From assembly GCA_020543525.1 (NCBI GenBank), contig JAHYIO010000039.1:124001-188000 (forward strand): a DNA stretch of 64,000 bases, read 5' to 3'. The notes under the pieces were generated by a model that saw nothing but the letters and a program-made list of their open reading frames with translations, was not told where the DNA came from and searched no databases. Position numbers and translations under genes: made by a program. Source of the stretch: Coriolopsis trogii (lineage: Eukaryota > Basidiomycota > Agaricomycetes > Polyporales > Polyporaceae). This document shows positions 20,816 to 31,485 of the stretch, in pieces; positions within the stretch are counted from its first letter, which is position 1, and each line of letters opens with the position of its first letter.

Positions 20816-21888
20816 AGTCACGGTCGGGTGCAATTGCAGGTAATGGTATTCGGCTTACAGGGAACGGGAAAATTCGAGGAGGCCACAGTGCAGGCCTTGT
20901 ACGACGGATGCGAGAGGTTGCACGCACTTTTCCAATGCAGCTTTCTATCATACTGAACAGTACCCGGCTGAATGTCAGGTTGGTTTCCCGACTTGAGGCT
21001 CGCATCGACCGGGAGGTGCACTCGTACTCTCCCGGCCTCAAGGAGAACTATGAATACCAGCTGAGGCTTTTGAAGAATCCGTAGACGTTGAGATAATAGT
21101 TACTCCGTTCAGCTTTTCACCGGCACGTAAGCATGATCTGCATCTCAAATTGCGTGCCATCTAACACCGAAGTGCCTCCTTAGAATTACAGAATCCGACG
21201 ATCACATTCCTGCCTAGAGTATCCTCTTTTCACTCGAGGAACCATAGTGGGCCCGGGTCTCGTCTCATGTCGTGTACTCACATCATATTGACCCAACATC
21301 TTCTAGCTTATCAAATCCTCTGGGCCAACCATTGAACCCGCCAAACACCCTCAGTATTTTGCCGTGGGCGAGGACCTCAACATTCTGGCCAAGGCATGGA
21401 AGATTGCTCGCAAGGTCGTGCACTCAGGCGTATTCGAGGACATGGCAGGTGATAAGGCGCCCGGTGAGAACAATGTGACCTCGGATGAGGAAATAAAAGG
21501 TCAGTTGACAGTTGCTCGCATCAGAACCATTCTAACTTATATCAATATCATTTGGCACTGAAATCACTGTCAGAATACATCAGGCAGTATTTCGTGACGA
21601 CATGGCGTGAATACGAATGCATATATCCACTGCCACTTACAAGATAGGAGAATGCTCAACTCTTCTAGTCATCCGCAGATACTTACTTGTGGCAGCCTCT
21701 CAATGCTGCCACGGGACAAGGGCGGCATGGTGAACCCAGAGGTTGAGTTGAAGGTACGCATCGGGCCAGTAGTGATCTCGGGGGGACATTGGTATCCCGC
21801 TGCAGGTTACGGTACGTATAATCTCCGCATTGTGGACAGTGCCATGCCTGTCATACCTCTGGCACTTACAACGCACACTCATGCCTGA
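20816..21888 (+). pseudogene. GMC-type FAD oxidoreductase relic (C-terminal part only)
   Basis: A coherent but start-less frame from about 20868 ends at 21084 (VSRLEARIDREVHSYSPG); its place in the GMC fold is unclear. Later pieces are clearly GMC C-terminal. First TIEPAKHPQYFAVGEDLNIL with KIARKVVHSG (about 21328-21510), then EYIRQYFVTTW (21574-21606), then SMLPRDKGGMVNPEVE (21700-21750). Finally YGTYNLRIVDSAMPVIPL and THTHA ending at 21888. In intact relatives (aryl-alcohol or glucose-type oxidases) these lie around the catalytic His region. The last intron (GTACGC...CTGCAG) joins out of frame by one base, and the FAD-binding N-terminus (GxGxxG) is absent. A truncated, decayed copy. Confidence 0.7.
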
Positions 21889-22187
21889 GGCGAGTGTACC
21901 TCTGTTGCTAAATCGGAGCTGTCAACTAATTGTTGTGTGGGCTAGTGACTACTAGCTACGGTATAGGCTATTGCAGAGCGAACTGATGATATAATCTTGG
22001 GTTGTCTCTGAGCTGAAAGATTCTCATAGTCCGGTATCATCATCTACAGAGAATATCGTGTTTCCTGTTGCAGGCTTAGGCATGTCAAGCCTTTGTCTCT
22101 TCTGCGAGCATTTTGAGGTCCCTAAGAATGTGCTCGAGGTGAGACTTAGAGTACTGTATATCGGCGTAAACCAACGTTGTGTCTCGG

Positions 22188-22214
22188 CTGTATCTGCTGT
22201 ATCTGCTGTATCTG
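22188..22214. repeat. 9-bp tandem repeat, three copies
   Basis: CTGTATCTG repeated three times head to tail in a spacer (21889-22442) that otherwise shows no gene. Confidence 0.85.
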
Positions 22215-22442
22215 CACAGGAGAAGTGAGTAAGTCCGACTCGAAAGCTTGTGCTTCATGAGGCCTTGAGCACAGGCGCTCAAGCGCTCACTGTGTGGACC
22301 GCCACGGGAGGGCGCGCTTAGCAATGGCGAATGCTTGCTTCGATCCACCTCGGTCAGCCTTCCACGTCTTGCAGTTGCTTGCACACACATTCACCATCTG
22401 GGCAACACAAGAGCTAGCTAGGGGTGCTCTACCTGGCGACAT

Positions 22443-24338
22443 ATGATCACACACGATGTCTACAGAGACACGACGACGCATGCGAACGAGGATCGTACAC
22501 CCGTCTGGGGCAACGCTCATGCTGGATACTCAGAGACGTCCTTCTCTTCCGCTGTGAGGCGGAACGAGACAACGCCCTCGAAGCGGCGACGTGGCTCGGA
22601 TGGTCTGGCGAGACGGGGCAGGACCGATCATGATCCATGGGTGGACGAAACCTCCTCTGGATCCCACAGCCGTTCGCGGACGGTCGACGACGAAGCCGGG
22701 ACAGGTAGCCACTGCCTCTCGAACCGCAGTACGAGCCAACATCCTCTGCGTAAGTCCTCGAGCAAAGCGTCGACCAGCTCGTGGACTTTGGACCATGAAA
22801 CGCGTCCGACTATGCAGCGGATGTTGAGTGACGAGATGGCACCTCGGTGTGATGATGGTGGCACAAACGATACAGCGAGAGTAGAGCGGCAGGAAGGCAA
22901 GGTGCAAGACCGCGAGACTCTGGTCATTTTGCATGAGGTGAGTAGTAACTTATCCTGCTTGCGTAAGGGCATCCCTGTTTCCGCTAGAGACATCTGGCGG
23001 ATACACCATGATATTCTGTGTGTGCAGCCCATGTTGCCTTCGCTTCCATCATCTCGTTGATGGGATGTCAGTCCTTGCAGCGTGTCAATGCCTGGCAGCT
23101 TGACACGTATTCTTTTCGGCGGAAATATATCGGATGTGATTGTGTTCCTTCTTGACTTGTTTCTCATGCAATACTGTGTTCAGGTGCAGCCGAAAGACTC
23201 ACTCGCTGGAGTCGCCCTCAAGTACGGCATTTCTTTACCAGAGCTCCGTCGAGCGAACCAAATGTGGACATCAGATACGATACATCTTCGTAAAGTCTTG
23301 TATATTCCTGTCGACAAGACCCGACAAGCGAGGCAAATTAGAGAAGCCCTCATAGAGACATTCATGCCCTCAGACACGAACCCCTCACAATCATCCGACG
23401 CGGCATCCTCATCCACACAGCAACATGATTCCACACGCACCGCAGATACTGATCTTCCAGATATTGGGAAGCTCACGCTTCGTCGTGTGCCTGCATCGCA
23501 ACTCTCATTCTTCCCTCCTCCCACGCACTCATCATCTATACTTGACGATAATACTCCTGCATCCTTGCAACCACCATCAACGATCCCTAACGGCCGAAGC
23601 TCGCGAGCGCGTGCCGCCCTTCCAGCATCCTTCACGCGTGCAACCGAGTCTCCCCTCCAAGGCGTTCTTGATGTCTTCTCGTCTTCCCTCCAGACGACAG
23701 CAAATCACGTTCGCGCGTCCACCACTTCGCTTTTTGGTGGATCTCCTGTTCGCGCTCCGACGACTTTCGCCTCACGACTTTCACTGGAGTCCAACAGCGG
23801 TACTCCGTCCAGCCCGAGCGAAGATCTCGACTGGGAGCATGAGCTCGAAGATGTCACTGCCACCTGGGACCAGGTCGCTCGGCGCAAGAAGAGCACAATC
23901 CACGCTCAAGGTCAGGCCCGGAATCACGGGACTGATCCTGCACAGCACAAGCGTGCGCATGCTCGGCAGGCGTCTGCGTCCCTGAACGACCTGAACGCGT
24001 CCGCCTCATCGCCACCCGCCGTGCGGGAGCGAGAAGAGCGGGAGAGCGTCGAGCTCGCCACGGTGAACGCTAGCGGGCCACGCTCACCGACACGGACACA
24101 CAGGCGGGATGGTTCGGGGCGCTCACCGCCTGGTACTGGCGGATCTCGCGGGAGGGGTCGTTCTATCGTGCCGTATGCAGGAACCGACGGGGACGAAGAC
24201 TCGGCGGGCGGGGTGGCGGAGTGGGGTTCACCGAAAGCGAGGCGCGCCAGTGTGGTCAGGACCGCACAGATGGAGCCATCCCCGACTATGCAGCTTCCAC
24301 TGGTGTCTAAGAGGCGCACAGTGTCGGGGGACTCGTAG
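22443..24338 (+). CDS. Intracellular LysM-domain protein (CBM50-like)
   Basis: Two exons, 22443-22937 and 23184-24338 (549 aa); the intron (246 nt) is long for this region. The LysM domain spans the splice: LVILHE then VQPKDSLAGVALKYGISLPE, followed by LRRANQMWTSDTIHLRKVLY and IP (residues about 160-205). The rest is Ser/Thr/Pro-rich and disordered on both sides, with no signal peptide. It resembles the cytosolic LysM proteins of eukaryotes (LYSMD type) rather than secreted chitin-binding effectors. Ligand and role are unknown. The start ATG is the first in the frame and could lie slightly elsewhere. Confidence 0.8.
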
Positions 24339-24877
24339 GGGTGGTTGCGGTCTGAGAAGAACCGTTGCTGCCTCCTTGCGCATTGGGTGGTCCATGAACG
24401 GAGGTGAACGGAGGGTGCGTTGTCTGCGAAAGCTGACGTCTACCGACACTGAAGTACAGAAGCAGCCTGGGCATGCGGGTTGTACAATATGTATGGTATT
24501 GGACTTTAGGAATACTCGGATCATCTTGGCAGATCGACGTGGAGGGACATGCGCGAGTGTGGATTATTTATATGGTTATTGATATCTATGAGCTGACACT
24601 AGAGCATGAGTTGTGAGTCTTTGTCGATATTTACGATGCAGTGCACTCGATTCACTTCCATCAGGAGTTTTGTCGAACGTTCTGCCACTGCTAAGTCGGT
24701 GTGGATCAGGCTACTTGTCTCAACCTCGTTTTTGTCCTATCACCTCCCTTCCTCGAGACTCCTACTCTCCTACTGATATCTGTTTTACTCACAGACGTTG
24801 CGCCTACCAGACAGATAGCCCAGTTGAGTTCACAACTACTGCAGTGCTGCACATGCGCAAGGTACTAGCGCCCACGT
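24339..24877. other. Spacer with 3' region of the LysM gene
   Basis: AT-rich 3' region from about 24480 to 24600, then unassigned sequence. An exon holding the true start of the following helicase pseudogene could lie here, but none was identified. Confidence 0.35.
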
Positions 24878-27800
24878 GTGAAACACGTACTTGATACGCC
24901 CTCCTTACCGAACGACAGGCCATCGCTCCTGTGCTCCATATGCGATACCGTCGTCCATTCTGCATCGCTGTGGTCCGATCATATTGCTAACGCTGCTTAC
25001 CGGGCGAACGCACAGAGGAAGAACGTCTCCCCGTTCGTGCTCGCGCGGGACGAGGACGTCAAGAACGCATACTATTGCTTTGACTGCAAGCGCACGGTCC
25101 CCATCGCAAACTGGCCCTACCACGTCCGCGGTGCACTCCACGTGAAGCTCCAGAAAGCGGCCGCGTACCGAGCCAGACTGGAGCAGGCCGAGTGACCGAC
25201 GCGGGGTGACCGTATCGCATGCGGAGAGCGGTGTGGACTTTGAGGTCGCCACCTGCGCGGACGCGCGGGAAGGGATACAGATGGAGCTCGTGGCGCTGGC
25301 CAACGGACAGGCTGGCAACGTATCTGTCGTGCGTGTGGACACGTTCGGGAACGTTGGTAGCGGTCCCTCTCCGTGAGTATCTGAGCTTCACGCTCATCCG
25401 GTCTGGACTCACGCATTCGACTCGATCCTTCAGGTACTCGGCTACTATCGTTGACGACGATCTCCCTCGTCCACTCGTCGGGGGCGAGAGCGTTCGCCTT
25501 CGCGTGGAGTTTCGCCACAACTTGCGTGGACGATACCCTGGCCGTCTCGAGATCTCGCTCGAGGCCGCCCGGCGTCCTTTCGTCATCGTCAGACAACTCC
25601 GCGCGGTGGTAGGAAACCCAGACTCCTACGAGCTCCTGAAGGCCATCGCGTCGTATGTTCGTCGTCGACCGGTGCATTGGCGACAGGGCGGCTCGTTCGT
25701 CGAAGGTGTCCGCCCCGCTGCGCTAGACGCCAGGACTCCATGGGTGAAGAAGCTAGAGGAATCGGCGATCCCTCAATGTCTGCACGATGTGCTCAGGAAC
25801 GGTGCGACGAAGAAAGCGATTGCTGTGGTCAAGGCCGAGCATGTACCCCAGTCGTTGAGCGTCGCCACTCACGAACGGTACTTTCGTGCGTTGTTGTGGA
25901 TCGAAGAGCATCGACTACGGTGGGGCCATCTGTCTCAGTTTTATTGTCCTCGATCTGAACGTTGATAGTGAGGACCTCAAGATGTACGATCTCACGAATG
26001 TGCAGTTCGTCCAGGAAGGGAGACACCACAAGTGAGCTGCCATACCCAAGATACTTTGCTATGTGCGACTTCTTACCCTCGCTGGCCTAGACTCGTTGTG
26101 CCAGGTCTTGCGGAGAAGCGGCCAAGTGTAGTTCCCGGTACGGGATCAATCCAGGTTCAGATAGAGTGTTATGAACCAATCTCCCCCGTCCAACAGGCGA
26201 CGTCGTTTATGCGCAGAGCGTTGGGGGAAGTCGAGGTCGCCCCCGAACTCACAAAGGCTTTTTTTGTTTTTGGGTTCCTCGTTTATTGCCCGTGAGGGCG
26301 AAGCCCTATGGTAGGCAACACTCTGCAGTATCTACGCGTCGTGTCGTAGTACGTAAGGGGGGATCGCTATACGTCAAGAGGGGGATTGTGGAGTGAGCAG
26401 AGCCCAAGCCGAGGCATCACGGCGATGGCCATTAATGCGAAGGTGCGTAGAGTAAGGTCACTCACAAAGGCTTCGTCCACGAGGTCCGCCTCGAGACGTT
26501 GCAAGTCCACTTCCATGCGTCCTTCAACACTGCAGATCGCTACAACGTCCGCTTCGACTACAATCGGACACCCATTAAACGGCAGCATCAAGCACTTATG
26601 GCCAATTGTGCATCAGCACAGCGCCTGCTCTTCCCTCAGTCGCGTCATGCTCCTCTAGACCGTCGTGTTCAAGATCACGAACGCCCGCTCGTCCTCATCA
26701 ACAAACACATGGCGACCAACGCTCCTCAGGTGCAGGCCGTCAGGTCGATCCTGAGCATGAAAGAGGAACGCGCGCCATTCATAGTCTTCGGGCCGTCAGT
26801 GATCTTCATATTAGACGCATTCGTTAGTTACTAACCACACATGTGTCACGCACAGCCCGGGGACCGGCAAGACCGTCACCGTCATCGAGTCGATCCTCCA
26901 GATCGTCCACAGCGATCCCAACGCCCGCATCCTCGCCTGCGCCCCCAGCAACAGCGCGCGGACCTGCTCGCCCTACGGCTCCTCACCCTCGCCCCACACG
27001 AGCTCCTCCGCTGCAACGCCGCCTTCCGCGACGGCGCCTCGCTCCCCGCCGCCCTCGCGCGGCACCCACTTCATGATCCCGCCCGCGCTCGAGCTCGTGC
27101 GATACAAGGTCGTCGTCTCGACGTGCGGCAACGCGTCCTTTGCGTACAACCTCGGCGTGCCCCCCGGCCACTTCACGCACGTCTTCGTCGACGAGGCCGG
27201 GCAGGCGTCCGAGCCCGAAGTGCTCACGGCGGCGATCACGACGGGCAGCACGCCGCGGACGCGGACGCGCGTCGTGCTCGCGGGGGACCCGGAGCAGCTC
27301 GGGCCCATCGTCCGCTCCAGTCTCGCGCGGGAGCTCGGGCTCGGGAAGAGTTACCTCGTGCGCCTCATGGAGCTGCCTGTGTACGAGAGCGAGGAGACGG
27401 GGCGCGGCCGGTCGTGAGTGTGCTCGCTCAGGTTCGATGTATACGAATGCGCTGACGAGGCAGCCGTCGACGCCTCGCACGGCAGGTACGTCAAGCTCGT
27501 CAAGAACTTTCGCTCGCACGAGGCGACCTTGAGGTATCTCAACGAGCGGTTCTACAACGGCGAGCTCGAGGTGTGCGCCTCGCCCGCCTCCTGCGACGCC
27601 TTCTTGGAGTCGCCCGGGCTCCCGAACCCTCGCTTCCCGGTGGTGTTCCATGCAGTCTCGGGAGAGAACGAGCGCGAGCTGTCGTCACCTTCGTACTTCA
27701 ACATCGACGAGGCGACCGAGGTCAAGGAGCTGCTGCACGACCGTCAGCGTCCCGTCCGTGAGTGCGCACGTCTGTACTCCGTCCCTGCCTCCCTCTGAGT

Positions 27801-28425
27801 GGGCATGTTCTCCAGAGCCACAGGAAATCGGGATCGTTACTCCGTACTACGCCCAGATCCGCAAGATCCGGATGCTCCTGCAGAAGGAAAGGGTGCAGGG
27901 CGTGAAGGTCGTTAGCGTGGAAGAGTTCCAGGGCGAGGTATGTCTGTCTGGACATGTATCAGACCAATGGTGTTGACGCGTCCATGCGCGAAGGAACGAA
28001 GGGTGATCATCATCTCGACCGTGCGGAGCAGCCGCGACCTGCTCTCTTACGACGCCAAGTTCACCCTCGGGTTCGTGTCCAATCCCCGCCGGTTCAACGG
28101 TACGTGTGAGACACACCGCCTGCCATCGACCGCCGAGCGGAACGTTTCCAGTGGCGATCACGCGGGCACAAGCGCTCCTTATTGTCGTCGGCGACGCCTA
28201 CGAGCTCTACATCGACCCAATGTAGCGCGGGTTCATGAACTACGTGCACGCGCAGGACGCGGGGCTGCACCGGGGTGGGACACGAAGGTCGCGGTGCGCG
28301 CGACGGGGGACTACGCGGCGGAGATGCGCGAGGCTGCTGCTGCTGAGATGGACGCGTTGATGGCCCGTCTGGCGAGCTGGGAGGAGGAGGCGAACGTGGA
28401 CCAAGTGTTTGTGGAGGCGGAGTAG
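24878..28425 (+). pseudogene. MOV10/SDE3-type SF1 RNA helicase, multiply broken
   Basis: Two N-terminal zinc-finger-like units (CSICDTVVHSASLWSDH and CFDCKRTVP...H...H) precede the conserved LVVPGLAEKRPSV, the beta-barrel segment VHEVRLETLQVHFH, and the helicase core. The core shows Walker A GPPGTGKTVTVIE, VVSTCGNASFAY, Walker [56 protein letters not shown] and [15 protein letters not shown]. Family members unwind RNA in silencing and surveillance. Breaks seen: a one-base insertion at about 25193 that also makes a stop; a 213-bp insertion (26261-26473); opposite frameshifts near 26958 and 27058; an in-frame TAG at 28223-28225 where Trp is expected ([15 protein letters not shown]); and a frame change near 28270. 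The frame flanking the insertion reads on as KGFVHEV when the insert is ignored. Introns are otherwise well formed, pointing to recent decay, or in part to assembly error. Confidence 0.8.
26261..26473 (-). mobile_element. Short retroposed insertion with 14-bp target-site duplication
   Basis: ACTCACAAAGGCTT occurs at 26247-26260 and again at 26460-26473, bounding about 200 bp that interrupts the helicase frame. On the minus strand the insert ends GGGCAATAAACGAGG followed by an A-rich tail (AAAAACAAAAAAA). It therefore has a polyadenylation-like signal, a poly-A tail and a long direct duplication, the hallmarks of target-primed retroposition (5'-truncated LINE or SINE). It contains a GGGCTTCGCCC hairpin and no internal pol III boxes. 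Confidence 0.75.
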
Positions 28426-29039
28426 GCGCCTCTTGTTTCATGTCCGAGTTTTTGGAGCGCGAGGACTCTACTAGTTCCTGTGTTTTTTTTGCAGGACTGG
28501 GATCTAGTGGATCATGCTTGGATCCCACTGTGTGGTTGAATAGGTATGTCAGCACGAGTCTCGGTCATCTTCAAGGGCTTATTCAGACAGACATTACACT
28601 CAGTTTGAGAAGCAGGCCTCGCATACGCTGAGAAGACGCATATTCGGAAAGGATACGGCCCACTTACAAGGTTGGAGTCGAGAGATTGATTCGACGTCGT
28701 ACATAGGAGTTAGCAGACTGCGTGTACTGCAATTGCCGTAAGACGTCTTGTGTCGAAGTATCCTCCGTACGAGTTCTTGCAACAAGTTGGGCCTTGTCTG
28801 TCACCGAAGCGATGTAGCAACGTTGAGGACGAATGGACGAAGGCTTGTTGACGACTTGGCCGCAGTGGAGACGGTGATGGTGGAAGAGAGAAGGACGAGA
28901 ACGAGCACATGTCTTCCGGGCGGGTTCCGATCCGGGGAGACTGATGTCGACGATCGTGTACATAACCCCCGATGGCGCACGCCCTCGAGTGAACGACTCG
29001 CGACTTGCCATCTCACCATCACTCGCAGCCCTTAAAGCC
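28426..29039. other. Spacer before the enoyl-CoA hydratase gene
   Basis: Contains frames on both strands with no recognisable domain; the long minus-strand frame reaching 29314 is a shadow of the hydratase. A C-rich segment directly precedes the ATG at 29040. Confidence 0.4.
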
Positions 29040-30190
29040 ATGCTGTCCTCCCTCCGCCGCCCCCTCTCCTCCTCCTCCGCCGCCTCCCTCCGCACGCTCC
29101 GCGCAATCCGCCAAGCCGCCCCCGTCCGCGTGCGCTTCATGACGACGACCCAGTTCGAGTACATCCTCACCTCCCGCCCCGCCGACGGCGTCGCCCTCAT
29201 CACCCTCAACCGCCCCAAGGCCCTCAACGCCCTCTCCACCCCCCTCTTCACCGAGCTCAACGCCGCGCTCAAGGAGCTCGACGAGGACGACAGCGTCCGC
29301 GCGCTCGTGCTCACGGGCAGCGAGCGTGCCTTTGCCGGTGAGTCTCTCCGCTCGGACGACGCGTCGACCGCGCAGACTCAACACACGGGGCAGCTGGCGC
29401 GGACATCAAGGAGATGAAGGACAAGCAGTGTGAGTGACCCCCCGCCCCCCGTCCCCTCGCCTCCCCGACGCCATCTCACAGTCCGCGCCAGTCTCGGAGG
29501 TCTTCAAGAGCAAGTTCCTCGAGTCCTGGTCCCTCCTCTCCACCATCCGCAAGCCCATCATCGCCGCCGTGAGCGGCTACGCAGTGAGCCACCCCCCCCC
29601 CCTCTCGCTCAAAAGCAAAAGAGACACAGCTGACCACGACCACGCTCCCGCGCAGCTCGGCGGCGGCTGCGAGCTCGCGCTCATGTGCGACATCATCCTC
29701 GCCTCCCCCACCGCGACCTTCGGCCAGCCCGAGATCAACCTCGGCGTCATCCCCGGCGGCGGCGGCACCCAGCGGCTCGCGCACGCGATCGGCAAGTCGC
29801 GCGCGATGGAGCTCACCCTCACCGGCCGCACCTTTTCCGCGCGCGAGGCCGCCGAGTGGGGCCTCGTCTCCCGCGTCGTCCCCGACGGCGAGGGCAGCGG
29901 CGGGGTCGTGAAGGAGGCGGTGGGCGTCGCGAGCGTGATCGCGGGCAAGAGCGCGATCGCGGTGCAGGCGGGCAAGGAGGCGGTCAATGCCGCGTACGAG
30001 CACACGTTGACCGAGGGTCTGCGGTACGAGCGCCGGCTCTTCCACTCGCTCTTTGCGACCAGCGACCAGAAGGAGGGTGAGTGGCGCGCGCGGTGCTGCG
30101 TGGCGACGAGACTCGGGGGTGCTGATCCCTGTTTTGGCAGGAATGGCGGCGTTTGCGGAAAAGAGGAAGCCGACGTGGACCCACTCGTGA
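29040..30190 (+). CDS. Enoyl-CoA hydratase, mitochondrial (crotonase family)
   Basis: Five exons: 29040-29337, 29394-29429, 29492-29583, 29656-30076, 30141-30190 (298 aa). An Arg/Ser-rich presequence ([19 protein letters not shown]) indicates mitochondrial import. Crotonase motifs follow: [13 protein letters not shown], the oxyanion-hole segment [10 protein letters not shown] (assembled across intron 1), and the catalytic region [20 protein letters not shown] with [19 protein letters not shown]. These supply the two acid/base glutamates (in GGGCE and GQPE). It hydrates trans-2-enoyl-CoA to 3-hydroxyacyl-CoA in beta-oxidation and branched-chain amino-acid breakdown. The C-terminus [12 protein letters not shown] is typical of ECHS1-type enzymes. 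A 36-nt exon and very C-rich coding sequence are the only oddities. Confidence 0.95.
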
Positions 30191-30608
30191 GATGCGAGAT
30201 GTGGGGCTGGAACTGGATACGCGGATGTATTATACACATGCTTATGCTCAGGATTCAATCGTGCACGACCAGGGATGGCGGATCCATCCAGAAGCAGGGA
30301 GAACGTAGCATGGCATTCAAGCTGTCGCACGAACAGAGCGCGGTAGTGTACTGTATTATATAGCGAATCAAAACGTACAACAGGCGTCGTGTCCGAGAGC
30401 GGGCGAAAACAGGAAACAGGGAAGAGCGAAAACGGGCATCAGGGATACAAACGAGCAAGGGGGAAGCGCGCCTCCCCTCCATCCATCCATCGATCGGAGC
30501 GGGGGTCGTAGAGTACAGTCGTTGTTGAGGCGTTGATCCGGCCATAGAACTGGGAGGAACGTCGAGCCTCGGGAGTCGGGTGGTCGAGCGTCGGTCAGAG
30601 GTCAGAGG

Positions 30609-31485
30609 TCAGAGTTTGGCGGACGGCTGCATCTTCCCGAGCAGGGCCGACGCGATCATGCGCCCTGACTGCTTGTCTGTGATCTGTGTGCGTGGGGGTC
30701 GAGGGATGAGCGCGGGACGGGGTGCTGGCTGCGAGGGAACTCGAGTCTCGCGTCTCGCCGGACTCGGACTCGGGACGCACCTCGCATCGGGAAGTCATGA
30801 TGCGGCCGCCCAGGGTGACGGAGCTGCTCTTGATCTGCATGCACGTCTGCCTGCACACGCGCGAAGCGGAGCGTTCAGCGCGGCTGTGGCGGCGACAGGA
30901 CGGAGGGAGGCGAAGCGAAGCGGAGGACGTACAGGGATGCAGGCGCATGGAAGAAGATGTTCATGGCTTGCGTGACGCCGACGCCGTTCACCTTGCGGAG
31001 GAGGCCGAGGGCGACGAGAGGAAAGGACGCGCAGCTGGGGGTGTATGCGCCCCGGTCAGCGGCTCGTCTATCGGACGCGTAGGGCGGGTACGTGCACGCA
31101 CTTGTCGACGAGGTAGCATATGCACCCCCCATGTACGGTCCCCGCGCCGTTCAGCATTTCTATCGGAAGTGTGGTGAGAGATGACGCGCAGTCCATGTGC
31201 CAGTGCGTGCGGACCTTTCGTGGCTTGGACCTCTGCGACGACGGTCACTTCCATCCTGTCCGCCTTGAGCTCGACGTCCATCTCGGTGATGCGGATGTGG
31301 CGGCCGACGGCATGGGCGAAGCAGTCTGTGTCGCCGACGCCGTACGCACCGAGGGTGTTGAGGGTGAGCTGCTTGACGTCGTAGGGGGCGTTGCCGGCGA
31401 TGTCGGAGGCGTCCATGTACTTTGGGAGAGCGTATGGGTCGACCCAGGCGCGTTCTGTGGCCAGACGGGACTCGAAGGCAGGCAT
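30609..31485 (-). CDS. Hotdog-fold acyl-CoA thioesterase-like protein (ACOT13/PaaI type)
   Basis: Five exons: 31485-31215, 31159-31102, 31034-30933, 30883-30781, 30683-30609 (202 aa). The hotdog core is seen as MLNGAGTVHGGCICYLVD (the HGG motif on the central helix), VNGVGVTQAMNIFFHAPA, and SSSVTLGGRIMTSRCE with ITDKQSGRMIASALLGKM at the end. This family hydrolyses acyl-CoA or aryl-CoA thioesters as a dimer of dimers. The N-terminal 90 residues, including LNTLGAYGVGDTDCFAHAVG, are longer than in bacterial PaaI. The segment SLRAERSASRVCRQTC after the third intron fits the family less well, so that acceptor may be off by some bases. Confidence 0.8.

Noticed and set aside
26841..27532. Overlapping long frames in the helicase region
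   Set aside because: Arg/Pro/Ala-rich shadows of the GC-rich helicase core; the helicase motifs lie in other frames.
28664..29314. 216-codon minus frame
   Set aside because: Antisense of the enoyl-CoA hydratase first exon and its upstream region.
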